The notes beneath the pieces were generated by a model. That model searched no databases and was not told the origin of the DNA. It saw only the letters and a program-made list of their open reading frames with translations. From Blastocatellia bacterium (lineage in GTDB: Bacteria; Acidobacteriota; Blastocatellia; Chloracidobacteriales; JADJPF01): 6,422 nucleotides of DNA. Positions 1 through 6,422 of the stretch are shown in pieces (within the stretch, counting starts at the first letter, position 1; every line of letters starts with the position of its first letter). The DNA is taken from positions 1 through 6,422 of the forward strand of contig JAEUQL010000219.1 in NCBI GenBank assembly GCA_016789295.1, given 5' to 3'. The position numbers and the translations under genes were made by a program.

Positions 1-510
1 GTTTTAGCTAATGTAAGAAGCATACTTTCTACTTTACCAGAAATGCATGACAAATTAGGGTTTTATGAAGATTCACAAATAAACACCATTCTCAGCCAAG
101 TATCAAGCAAGCCTACTCTTTTTGATAGTCTGGTTTTTGTTGAGAAAGATATTATTAAAAATGCTAGGGATACTGGTATAGAATTTGCTAAGCTAAATGG
201 TCAAGTAGATAAAAACCCAGACAAAGCTATAGAGATCTTGGAAAGTTTTGGGCACAATCTTGTGAAAGCTTTTCATGAGAAAATGACTAGTATTTATAAT
301 GGAAACACACTCCGTTCTTTGGGAACATTGGTCTACCTTGAAGTTGTCAAATGTCTAAATAATGCTGACAAGATAGACCAGAGTGCAATTCTTAACACAA
401 TTATCCTAAAAAATGGAATAGCACAAACTGTTTTGGAGAATTTCATATCTGGTACAGAACCTAGCATAGAACAAATATTAGTCCAGCAGAAAATAGTTTC
501 TGTTTTATAA
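1..510 (+). CDS. C-terminal part of an unrecognised protein (5' end outside window)
   Basis: The reading frame is open from base 1 to the TAA at 508-510 and gives 169 visible residues. The first in-frame ATG is at 43, but 14 sense codons precede it without a stop and no convincing ribosome binding site lies just upstream of it, so the real start is probably outside the window. The visible part is rich in Leu, Ile, Lys and Asn. It looks soluble and mainly alpha-helical, with alternating hydrophobic and charged stretches and no membrane segment or signal peptide. I recognise no domain or catalytic motif and assign no function. Base composition is lower in G+C (about 35% in two sampled lines) than the receptor gene further right. 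The gene converges on the deiodinase-like gene, with 85 bases between the two stop codons and no clear terminator hairpin in that gap. Confidence 0.75.
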   Translation, partial: VLANVRSILSTLPEMHDKLGFYEDSQINTILSQVSSKPTLFDSLVFVEKDIIKNARDTGIEFAKLNGQVDKNPDKAIEILESFGHNLVKAFHEKMTSIYNGNTLRSLGTLVYLEVVKCLNNADKIDQSAILNTIILKNGIAQTVLENFISGTEPSIEQILVQQKIVSVL

Positions 511-595
511 TGGACTTTTCTAAAACTATCAACAAGTAACAACTAAGATATAGCTATAACTCAAGCCACTAGGAATTTAGATATGTTTTTAGCTG

Positions 596-1258
596 TTATA
601 TAAAAGAACAAGCTTCATTAAGGCTTTTCTTTTCTATATCTGGAACAACTGCATCATCAGATGGATAGCCAACCACCAGTAACAGAAAAGGTTTTTCATT
701 GTTAGGTCTTTTCAAGATTTCGTTTAGAAACCCCATTGGACTGGGTGTATGTGTTAAAGATGCAAGACCTGCATTATGAATAGCGGTGATCAGTATTCCT
801 GTTGCTATGCCGACCGACTCTGTAGGGTAGTAATGTTTGACTATCCTACCATCGGGTAAAATTCCATTCTTCTGCACAAAAACAGCAATTAGATATGGAG
901 CTGTTTCGAGAAAAGGTTTCTCTTCATCTGTACCTAACGGAGCCAGTGCATCAAGCCACTCTTGAGGAGCACGACCATTATAGAATTCGCGCTCTTCAGC
1001 TTCTGCAGCAACTCTTATTTGCCGTTTAACTTCTGGGTCGCTCACTACCACAAAATGCCAAGGTTGTAAGTTAGCCCCACTTGGAGCACTCATTGCGGCA
1101 AGAATAGACTCTTCTATAATCTCTTGGTCAACGGGTCGGTTTGAGAAGTGGCGCACAGTGCGTCTTCGCCTAATATCTGCAGAGAAGCTGCGTGCTCGCT
1201 GCTTCATCTCTTCTGTTGTGTATTCCTTAAAAGTTGTTAGAGGTACAAACTTCGGCAT
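596..1258 (-). CDS. Nitroreductase-superfamily flavoprotein, iodotyrosine deiodinase-like
   Basis: This 220-residue protein belongs to the FMN-dependent nitroreductase superfamily. The FMN phosphate-binding stretch RRRTVRHFS (residues 31-39) and the APSGANLQPW segment (58-67) are clear. From about residue 30 to the C-terminus it aligns without large gaps to iodotyrosine deiodinase as I remember the human sequence. Glu89, Tyr93 and Lys114 fall where human Glu157, Tyr161 and Lys182 clamp the amino-acid part of halotyrosine and close a lid over FMN. Thr171 falls at the FMN-N5 contact Thr239. The family reductively dehalogenates iodo-, bromo- and chlorotyrosine; general nitroreductases lack the lid residues. 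There is no N-terminal membrane anchor, unlike the animal enzyme, so it should be cytosolic. The start is supported by a purine-rich AGAGAG about 7 bases upstream of the ATG. It is transcribed alone, divergent from the small membrane-protein gene. Superfamily assignment is near certain; the deiodinase substrate is inferred from residues. Confidence 0.9.
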   Translation of the reverse strand: MPKFVPLTTFKEYTTEEMKQRARSFSADIRRRRTVRHFSNRPVDQEIIEESILAAMSAPSGANLQPWHFVVVSDPEVKRQIRVAAEAEEREFYNGRAPQEWLDALAPLGTDEEKPFLETAPYLIAVFVQKNGILPDGRIVKHYYPTESVGIATGILITAIHNAGLASLTHTPSPMGFLNEILKRPNNEKPFLLLVVGYPSDDAVVPDIEKKSLNEACSFI

Positions 1259-1295
1259 CGCTTTTTCTCTCTTTGTTCTTTAATCAAACGGCTAT

Positions 1296-1323
1296 TTTAT
1301 ACAAAATCTTGGTAAAGTATTAA
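1296..1323 (-). promoter_or_regulatory. Possible promoter of the deiodinase-like gene
   Basis: On the minus strand TTAATA (1323-1318) is followed after 16 bases by TATAAA (1301-1296), matching the sigma-70 consensus at 4 of 6 and 5 of 6 positions. Transcription would begin roughly 30 bases before the ATG at 1258. A small A/T inverted repeat (ATTTT at 1294-1298, AAAAT at 1303-1307) overlaps the -10 element. In A+T-rich intergenic DNA such matches occur by chance, so this is only a candidate. Confidence 0.25.
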
Positions 1324-1392
1324 GTGCAGCAGCAAAATTAACTACTTGCATATATTGGTTTGTTGGAAAAAAATAGTAGACTCTCAAAGAGT

Positions 1393-1397
1393 AGGAG
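1393..1397 (+). promoter_or_regulatory. Shine-Dalgarno sequence of the small membrane protein gene
   Basis: AGGAG lies 7 bases before the ATG at 1405, an ideal distance. It supports this short reading frame as a translated gene and fixes its start. Just upstream, ACTCT (1380-1384) and AGAGT (1388-1392) could pair into a 5-bp hairpin with a 3-base loop next to the binding site. The stem is too short to claim a regulatory role. Confidence 0.7.
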
Positions 1398-1404
1398 ATA
1401 AAAC

Positions 1405-1608
1405 ATGTCACTAATGATGATTCTTTTCTTTGTTGGTGTATTAGTTTTTGCAGGTGCTGTAGTCTATCGTCTCAACAGCCTTTTTATACACGAAGAGCTA
1501 GAAAAAGCTAAAGATCAAGAGAAAGCTATTTTTGTAGAAAGCCAACAACTTTGTGATGAATTAGATAAAATGTTAGCCCAAGAAGAAAGAGGAAAAATTT
1601 GTGAATAG
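1405..1608 (+). CDS. Small single-pass membrane protein with charged helical tail
   Basis: This encodes a 67-residue protein of unknown family. Residues 3-20 form one strongly hydrophobic segment, followed by Tyr-Arg, so the tail is probably cytoplasmic or the segment acts as an uncleaved anchor. Residues 28-63 are rich in Glu, Lys, Asp and Gln with leucines spaced as in an amphipathic helix or short coiled coil, which could mediate self-association or binding to a partner. Two cysteines (50 and 66) lie in the tail. A good Shine-Dalgarno sequence in front and a Rho-independent terminator 9 bases after the stop argue that it is a real, separately transcribed gene. It is divergent from the deiodinase-like gene and convergent with the receptor gene. 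I cannot assign a function; a membrane-anchored adaptor or small subunit is only one possibility. Confidence 0.7.
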   Translation: MSLMMILFFVGVLVFAGAVVYRLNSLFIHEELEKAKDQEKAIFVESQQLCDELDKMLAQEERGKICE

Positions 1609-1616
1609 AGGTAGTT

Positions 1617-1652
1617 GGGCTGCAGCTAGAGACTGCAACCCCTTTCTTTTTT
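1617..1652 (+). terminator. Rho-independent terminator of the small membrane protein gene
   Basis: GGGCTGCAG (1617-1625) pairs with CTGCAACCC (1633-1641): eight base pairs with one C/A mismatch (1620 with 1638) around a 7-base loop. The stem is followed by a T-rich run, 1643-1652, with one C. The T-run lies only on the plus-strand 3' side, so the signal serves the small gene. It overlaps the last two bases of the receptor stop codon (1651-1653). On the minus strand the same hairpin follows the receptor gene but has no T-run after it, so it would be at best a weak terminator for that side. Confidence 0.75.
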
Positions 1653-4600
1653 AGAAGTAGAGCTTTAAACCAAACTGTATACGTCGTGGCCCCCCAGAAG
1701 CTAGAGGATTACCACGATCTGCAGTATCGCGTAAACTGCCAAAGTTTGCACTTAAAAGACTACCACTAGGACGGGCAAACTCTGGGTTGTTGGCAATATT
1801 GAAAAACTCTGCTCGGAACTGTAACCGAAATCGCTCTGTTAACTTTGTATTTTTGGTAACAGAGAAATCGACTATTGTGAAACCAGGAGCTGTTAGAAGA
1901 TTTCGTCCAGCATTACCAAAAGTTCCAAGTGCAGGTCTGGCAAAGACTGTGTTGAGCAGACGTGGATCTATTGCTTCGTTAGGTTGGAATTTGATCTGGT
2001 TGATATCCCCAATTATGTTTGGACGGTCGTTGAACTCTAAAAAACCAGAAAAGTCGTCACTATAGAAGACATCCACAGGCCGACCTGTTTGGAAGGTCAT
2101 CAAAGAGTTTACAGCAAAACCATCTCCTAGATACTGAGGCAAGAACTTGAGGCGTGGTATGTCATAAGAGAAACTTGCTGTAAAGCGATGCTCCACGTTG
2201 AAGTCTGAGCGTGCACGCTCTGCACCAAGGTTGAGGGAGTTTTGTGGGTTGACAGGGCGATTGGAAGATACCGTGTCCAGAGATTTAGCAAAAGTATAAC
2301 CTACTAACGCAGAAAATCCTCTGACATTACGTTGATTAAAAGTCAACTGGAGTGAATTGTAACTGGAGTTGGTATTGGCAGCCAACAAGTTGACATACTG
2401 AAACACTGGATCACCATCTCTGTTGACAAGTTGAGTATCAAATGGACGTTCACCAGTGTCAACATTGCTCACTTGATTGATGTTGGTCACAGAATAGAGT
2501 TTTGTACCACGACTACCAACATAACCAACTTCTAGTACTCCATTTTTCCAAACTTCTTGCTGAATGTTGAAGCTATAGTTTTGTGAGTAAGGTGTGCGGA
2601 TATTTCGATCAATAGCTAACACATCAAGAAAACTTGTTGGTATGTTGAAATTTGGAAATATCTGCTGATTAAGGTTGAATCTGAGTGCTGAACCACGAGG
2701 CCGTATAACGTAACTATTAACACTGCCTACAGGATTAAAGTTTAGCCCAAGCGTTGGTGTGATTGCATTTACATTACCATTTTGCCCAACAAATGCCGAC
2801 AATGCCGGAGGGTCATAGAAAAGCCCCCAACTGGCTCTTATTACTGTCTTATTGTTACCAAAAAGATTCCAGGCGATGCCAACACGAGGAGCAAAATTGT
2901 TATTGTCGCGTTCATATGGTCGATTGAGATCTGGTGACCCTACTTGTACTAGGCCACGTCCTGGTATGAAATTGGCTAGCAGGTCATTAGCTTCAGAAAT
3001 AACACCAAAAAACTCATAACGCAGTCCATAGTTGAGTGTGATACGCGGTGTTAGCTTAAAGTCGTCTTGCATAAACAAGGAAAAGCTTTTCTGGCTGATC
3101 TCTCGCTTGGTACTACCTGTCAGTACCGATGCACGGTCAATTCTACCAGAGAGAAAGTCTGCTAGACTACGGAACCGGAACTCACCACGTGCTGCAATAT
3201 CTCTTGTATTTATCGAGCGGTCAAAACGGAAATCACCTCCAAGTTTAATATCGTGCTTACCTTTTTTCCATGAAACATTATCAACAATCGTATAGGTTTC
3301 GTTTGGGTCTGAAAAAAGGTTGGTATTACGCCCTCCCAAATTGTCAAAACCAGTGATGCGAATTACTGGAAAACCAAAACGGCTTGGGTCAGTCACACCT
3401 GTAACAAAGCCTATATCGGCTGGATTTGCATCTCTGTCGAGCGGGGCAATAAATTGACGAAGTCTTGTGTAACCAAAACGCACTTCATTAGTTAAGTTAT
3501 TGGTTAATAATGAAGTATAGCTTGCACCTAGAAGTTGTGAACGCTGATCTGAAGCAGAAACATACTCAGGGCGTAAAAAGAAGTTGTCAAGCTCGGTCTG
3601 GTCTGTATTACCAATAACATAACGTCCACTTATGGTGTTACGTGCATCTATCACATAGTCCATTTTGATAAGGTAGTTGTCAATATCGCTAAAAGTAGGG
3701 ATAGTGACAGGAGCACGGTTCTGACTATCCCCCAAGGGAAATAGCTGCAAGATGCGTGCACTCAGTGGGTTTATGCCTGATGCAGGAGTAGCTGCAGCAA
3801 TAGCAGCTTGTCCTGGAGTGTTGACAATAAAGCTTTCACTTTGACGCACGCGCTGACCTTCATAGTTACCAAAAAAGAAAAGCTTATCTTTTACAACTGG
3901 GCCACCTAGTGTAAAACCAAACTGGTTTTGACGTAGAGGGTTTTTTGGCTGATTGTCAGTATTGAAAAAAGCTCTTGCATCTAACTTTTCATTGCGTAAA
4001 AACTCATAAACTGTACCATGAAATTCATTTGATCCTGATTTCAGAGCTACATTGATTACACCACCAGCCTTAGATCCAAACTCTGCTTTTGGATTGCTTG
4101 TAGTAGTAAATTCCTGTATCGCATCGATAGGTAGAAAACCACCCGATTTTACATTGACGCCTTCTTGACCTTGAGCCACAGTACCAAAATAATTATCGTT
4201 GTTGCTTATTCCATCAACTTGAAAATTGTTAGAGGTATTGCGTTGTCCATTGACATTTATAGACCCAAATCCTCCACCTGGTTGACGTTGAAATCCAGGT
4301 CTTAGTCCTATCAGATCTTGAAAATCACGCCCATTCAGAGGTAGCTCAAGGAGCTGTTTATTGTCGAGTACCCCGCCATTCTCCGTCGAGTTGGTGTTAA
4401 TCAGCGTTGAGCCACCTTCTACAGTAATCACCTCAGAACTACCGCTTGCCGATAAGGAGAAGTCACAACGACTATCACGCCCAACAGAAACTTCTACATT
4501 GCTGAAAACTGTCCGGCTGAAACCTTGTGCTTCTGCGGCTACACTGTATGTACCAGCAGGTAGTTCAAATATTGTGAAGTTACCATCTTGATCACTAGTA

Positions 4601-4815
4601 GCAGTACGAGAAAGATTTTTTCCCGTATCAGTTACAGTTATGGTTGCTCCAGCTACTACTAAACCTTGACTGTCTTTTACTGTCCCTATTACGCGACCTC
4701 GAAATGTTTGTGCTTGAACTGCAGCACTAGTCATAAGAAGCAAAGTTAACAAAATTAAGCTATAGATAGCAGAAAACTGCCATTTTTTAAGCAGACAATT
4801 TAGCCACTGAAACAT
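1651..4815 (-). CDS. Oar-type TonB-dependent outer-membrane receptor with carboxypeptidase-regulatory-like domain
   Basis: This 1054-residue protein is complete. A signal peptide with a long hydrophobic core (about 17-32) ends at Val-Gln-Ala, with cleavage probably after Ala35. A carboxypeptidase-regulatory-like beta-sandwich follows (about 40-122; GTVKDSQGLVVAGATITV is its typical opening). EVITVEG at 128-134 resembles a TonB box. The plug (about 145-265) contains LELPLNGRDF (156-165) and QVDGISNND (199-207), both characteristic of the large receptors of Acidobacteriota and of Oar proteins. The remainder is a beta-barrel of alternating aromatic strands that ends in Phe1054, as expected for BAM-dependent insertion. 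Such receptors import large or scarce nutrients using TonB/ExbBD energy; the substrate cannot be read from sequence. The start is supported by GAGGGG at 4826-4821. It follows the S51-peptidase gene by 22 bases, probably in one transcript, suggesting uptake of that enzyme's products. No SusD-like partner is visible. Confidence 0.93.
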   Translation of the reverse strand: MFQWLNCLLKKWQFSAIYSLILLTLLLMTSAAVQAQTFRGRVIGTVKDSQGLVVAGATITVTDTGKNLSRTATSDQDGNFTIFELPAGTYSVAAEAQGFSRTVFSNVEVSVGRDSRCDFSLSASGSSEVITVEGGSTLINTNSTENGGVLDNKQLLELPLNGRDFQDLIGLRPGFQRQPGGGFGSINVNGQRNTSNNFQVDGISNNDNYFGTVAQGQEGVNVKSGGFLPIDAIQEFTTTSNPKAEFGSKAGGVINVALKSGSNEFHGTVYEFLRNEKLDARAFFNTDNQPKNPLRQNQFGFTLGGPVVKDKLFFFGNYEGQRVRQSESFIVNTPGQAAIAAATPASGINPLSARILQLFPLGDSQNRAPVTIPTFSDIDNYLIKMDYVIDARNTISGRYVIGNTDQTELDNFFLRPEYVSASDQRSQLLGASYTSLLTNNLTNEVRFGYTRLRQFIAPLDRDANPADIGFVTGVTDPSRFGFPVIRITGFDNLGGRNTNLFSDPNETYTIVDNVSWKKGKHDIKLGGDFRFDRSINTRDIAARGEFRFRSLADFLSGRIDRASVLTGSTKREISQKSFSLFMQDDFKLTPRITLNYGLRYEFFGVISEANDLLANFIPGRGLVQVGSPDLNRPYERDNNNFAPRVGIAWNLFGNNKTVIRASWGLFYDPPALSAFVGQNGNVNAITPTLGLNFNPVGSVNSYVIRPRGSALRFNLNQQIFPNFNIPTSFLDVLAIDRNIRTPYSQNYSFNIQQEVWKNGVLEVGYVGSRGTKLYSVTNINQVSNVDTGERPFDTQLVNRDGDPVFQYVNLLAANTNSSYNSLQLTFNQRNVRGFSALVGYTFAKSLDTVSSNRPVNPQNSLNLGAERARSDFNVEHRFTASFSYDIPRLKFLPQYLGDGFAVNSLMTFQTGRPVDVFYSDDFSGFLEFNDRPNIIGDINQIKFQPNEAIDPRLLNTVFARPALGTFGNAGRNLLTAPGFTIVDFSVTKNTKLTERFRLQFRAEFFNIANNPEFARPSGSLLSANFGSLRDTADRGNPLASGGPRRIQFGLKLYF

Positions 4816-4837
4816 ACTATCCCCTCACTAGGTTATT
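4816..4837 (-). promoter_or_regulatory. Short operon junction with Shine-Dalgarno for the receptor gene
   Basis: Only 22 bases separate the TAG of the S51-peptidase gene (4838-4840) from the receptor ATG (4813-4815). They hold the Shine-Dalgarno sequence GAGGGG (4826-4821), five bases before the ATG, and no room for a terminator plus promoter. This supports co-transcription of peptidase then receptor. Confidence 0.7.
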
Positions 4838-6422
4838 CTATTTTGAAACTGTAAGTGTATAAGTTGAAGTTGTACTTGACCCGCTGAAACTTTCTACAGA
4901 TATGTAGTAGGTAGCTGTCTTGGAACCTGTGTTTGTAAATGAGAGTGACTCACTAACACCTCTGCCACTATTAACAGATCGAGTCAATGTATTGCCACGA
5001 CTGTTCATAAAATAGAGATCGTAGTCGGCCACAGAAGGAACTACAAGTGATAGAGAAATAGTTTCACCAGCTCTCAACTCAACCTTGAAATAATCCTTGT
5101 CAGAGCTTGATGATATGGTTCCAGTAATAACAGCAGGGTAGCTTACAGAGAGCAAGCTTTGTGCGGTAGATAAGCTGTTGTTGCTCTCTATTTCTGAGAT
5201 TGTAACTGCAGGTGTGTCTACTATTTCGTGAGTCCTTGTATTGAAAGATCTATTTCTACTAGCAGACTCTGCTAAAACGTGAACTGTTAAGTTAACTAAT
5301 GCTGCAGCCCTCAAAGAGCCACCGTTACTTGCATAGGTGGATATGTAAGGAGAAAGCCCTTTGTGAGTAACAGTCTTTCCATCTATTACAATAGTTGCCA
5401 CTTCTGAATTTGTAGAAGATTTACTAAAAGATACAATGTCAGGATTTGTTGCAGTTCTTGTTACTGAAGAGCCAGCAAACACCAGAAAGCCAATATCTCC
5501 TGTACGGTCATAGAGTGCACGAAATATGTTTTCTTGTTTATCTGGTCTCGTCGTTGAATTGCCAGAATCGGTAAAGCCTATGGCATTGCGAATAAAGGTT
5601 GTTGCTGTGGTTGCGCTCAGACTGTAGTTACTTGGATAGTAGGTAACCCTATAATTGAACTTGCTATTGTCTGCTTCTGTTGCGCCAACTATGGAGAGAG
5701 AGCCACTGTTACTGCTACCATCGCCTGGATAAGTCACTGCAAGAGTCCCAGATGGAAGAGCAGTAGTGTTTACACTACGTGTAGCCAAATTGTACTTCCA
5801 TCCGTGTGTTAAGCGATCCAAAACAAGGTTTGTATAAAACAAAGGTCTTCCAGGAATACGAGAAAGTGTACTGTTGCTAGATTCTTTGATAAAGTCTATA
5901 GCTCCTACACCTATTACTTCAGCAACACCATTTTTTATGAACAGTCCCGTTTTTTGCTCTAAGCCTACTGCCAAGATCTCACGAGTACCAAAATCTTGTA
6001 CTGATTTTCCTAAAAGCCCTAATAGCCGCCCCAAACGACCACGTTGTGTGTAATGAGTGTCAACAACAACATTGTCTATGAAAGAGAAGAAGTCGGTATG
6101 TATCCCTGATGTTCCCGATAGACTTGCGTCATTTAGGAATGAACTATGAGAATCAGCCAGCACGTCGGACGATATCATGTCCTGTCCACCGCTAAAACTA
6201 TATTCGGCCAAACTCATTGCGCCTGCACTTGTGCCACCGATTGCGCCATTGCGAGTCTGCACTACAGTTCTTATATGAGATTCAAGTAATGTTTCGTTCC
6301 AATCGTCATAATATTGACCTTGGTCACCACCTTTGATGAATATCACATCTGCATTCTGTATCTCGCTGATTGCAGAAGAGTTTGCATCTGCCCTAGAAGC
6401 TACCTGGTAGTTCTTTGCTTGC
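4838..6422 (-). CDS. Cyanophycinase-like peptidase (family S51) with C-terminal PPC domain, 5' end outside window
   Basis: The frame is open to the right edge. Taking the codon at 6421-6419 as residue 1, 527 residues are visible. A GTG at 6346 is not a credible start because conserved strand sequence precedes it. S51 landmarks are GGDQ (31-34), the nucleophile elbow GTSAGA with Ser65, and DTHYTQRGRLGRL (121-133) with probable catalytic His123. Family members cleave cyanophycin (Asp-Arg polymer) to beta-Asp-Arg dipeptides, or process other aspartyl peptides. The usual D-E-D-T acid motif reads E-Q-K-T (155-158). The S51 fold seems to end near residue 215 at LTHGWKYNLATR; about 180 unassigned Ser/Thr-rich residues follow. 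A PPC domain occupies about 408-525 (DKDYFKVEL, DYDLYFMNSRGN, ATYYISVES), typical of secreted proteases. The missing start should encode a signal peptide and the first strands. Likely exported; co-transcribed with the receptor gene. The S51 family is secure, the cyanophycin substrate is not. Confidence 0.85.
   Translation of the reverse strand, partial: QAKNYQVASRADANSSAISEIQNADVIFIKGGDQGQYYDDWNETLLESHIRTVVQTRNGAIGGTSAGAMSLAEYSFSGGQDMISSDVLADSHSSFLNDASLSGTSGIHTDFFSFIDNVVVDTHYTQRGRLGRLLGLLGKSVQDFGTREILAVGLEQKTGLFIKNGVAEVIGVGAIDFIKESSNSTLSRIPGRPLFYTNLVLDRLTHGWKYNLATRSVNTTALPSGTLAVTYPGDGSSNSGSLSIVGATEADNSKFNYRVTYYPSNYSLSATTATTFIRNAIGFTDSGNSTTRPDKQENIFRALYDRTGDIGFLVFAGSSVTRTATNPDIVSFSKSSTNSEVATIVIDGKTVTHKGLSPYISTYASNGGSLRAAALVNLTVHVLAESASRNRSFNTRTHEIVDTPAVTISEIESNNSLSTAQSLLSVSYPAVITGTISSSSDKDYFKVELRAGETISLSLVVPSVADYDLYFMNSRGNTLTRSVNSGRGVSESLSFTNTGSKTATYYISVESFSGSSTTSTYTLTVSK

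Noticed and set aside
43..45. ATG at 43 as the start of the first gene
   Set aside because: Fourteen in-frame sense codons precede it up to the window edge, and no good ribosome binding site lies before it. The gene is more simply read as truncated on the left.
333..542. Minus-strand open frame opposite the first gene
   Set aside because: It lies antisense across the end of a longer plus-strand frame, with no family resemblance and no ribosome binding site.
549..558. Perfect palindrome TATAGCTATA between the first two genes
   Set aside because: It is only 10 bases, A/T-dominated, has no loop and no adjacent T-run. It is neither a convincing terminator nor a recognisable operator.
1346..1377. 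Plus-strand promoter for the small membrane protein gene (TTGCAT or TATATT region)
   Set aside because: TTGCAT has no good -10 at 16-18 bases, and TATATT (1351-1356) has no -35 at a proper distance. The region probably holds the promoter but I cannot place it.
1787..4591. Plus-strand open frames at 1787-2065, 3032-3295 and 4361-4591
   Set aside because: All lie antisense within the clear receptor gene and their translations look like shadow sequence, with many Arg, Ser and Lys and no domains.
6344..6346. GTG at 6346 as the start of the S51-peptidase gene
   Set aside because: The frame continues open to the edge with 25 more residues, including NADVIFIKGGDQ-type strand sequence expected inside the S51 fold. 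Starting here would remove the signal peptide and the N-terminal part of the domain.
5199..6422. Lipoprotein or glycoside-hydrolase reading of the right-hand gene
   Set aside because: The GGDQ, GTSAGA and DTHYTQRGR motifs in the right order identify family S51, and the C-terminal domain matches PPC rather than a carbohydrate-binding module.

Overview
The window looks like chromosomal DNA from a Gram-negative bacterium, most likely an Acidobacteriota member (a Blastocatellia-like lineage is my best guess). The main evidence is the roughly 1050-residue Oar-type TonB-dependent receptor with an N-terminal carboxypeptidase-regulatory-like domain, a family greatly expanded in that phylum. The DNA is fairly A+T-rich, with short lines sampled by eye at about 35% GC in the first gene and mostly in the 40s elsewhere. 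The phylum call is inference from one gene family. There is no rRNA, tRNA, CRISPR array, insertion sequence or phage gene.

Layout: (1) 1-510, plus strand, is the 3' end of an unrecognised gene that enters from the left edge. (2) 596-1258, minus strand, is a flavin nitroreductase-superfamily protein whose residues match the iodotyrosine deiodinase branch, including its substrate-binding Glu/Tyr/Lys set. (3) 1259-1404 is a divergent intergenic region. (4) 1405-1608, plus strand, encodes a 67-residue protein with one membrane segment and a charged helical tail. It has a good Shine-Dalgarno sequence and is followed by a Rho-independent terminator at 1617-1652. (5) 1651-4815, minus strand, is the TonB-dependent receptor. 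(6) 4838-6422, minus strand, is a cyanophycinase-like (peptidase family S51) protein with a C-terminal PPC domain. Its start lies beyond the right edge.

Genes 6 and 5 are read in that order on the minus strand with only 22 bases between them, so they probably form one transcription unit. The pair suggests a secreted or periplasmic peptidase acting on a peptide-like polymer, with an outer-membrane receptor that could import the products. This is the most interesting hypothesis here and it rests on gene context alone. Two oddities deserve attention in the peptidase: the position that normally carries the catalytic acid reads Gln, with a Glu one residue earlier, and about 180 unassigned residues separate the S51 domain from the PPC domain. 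I see no strong evidence of an entirely new system; the families are recognisable and the novelty lies in their pairing and details.
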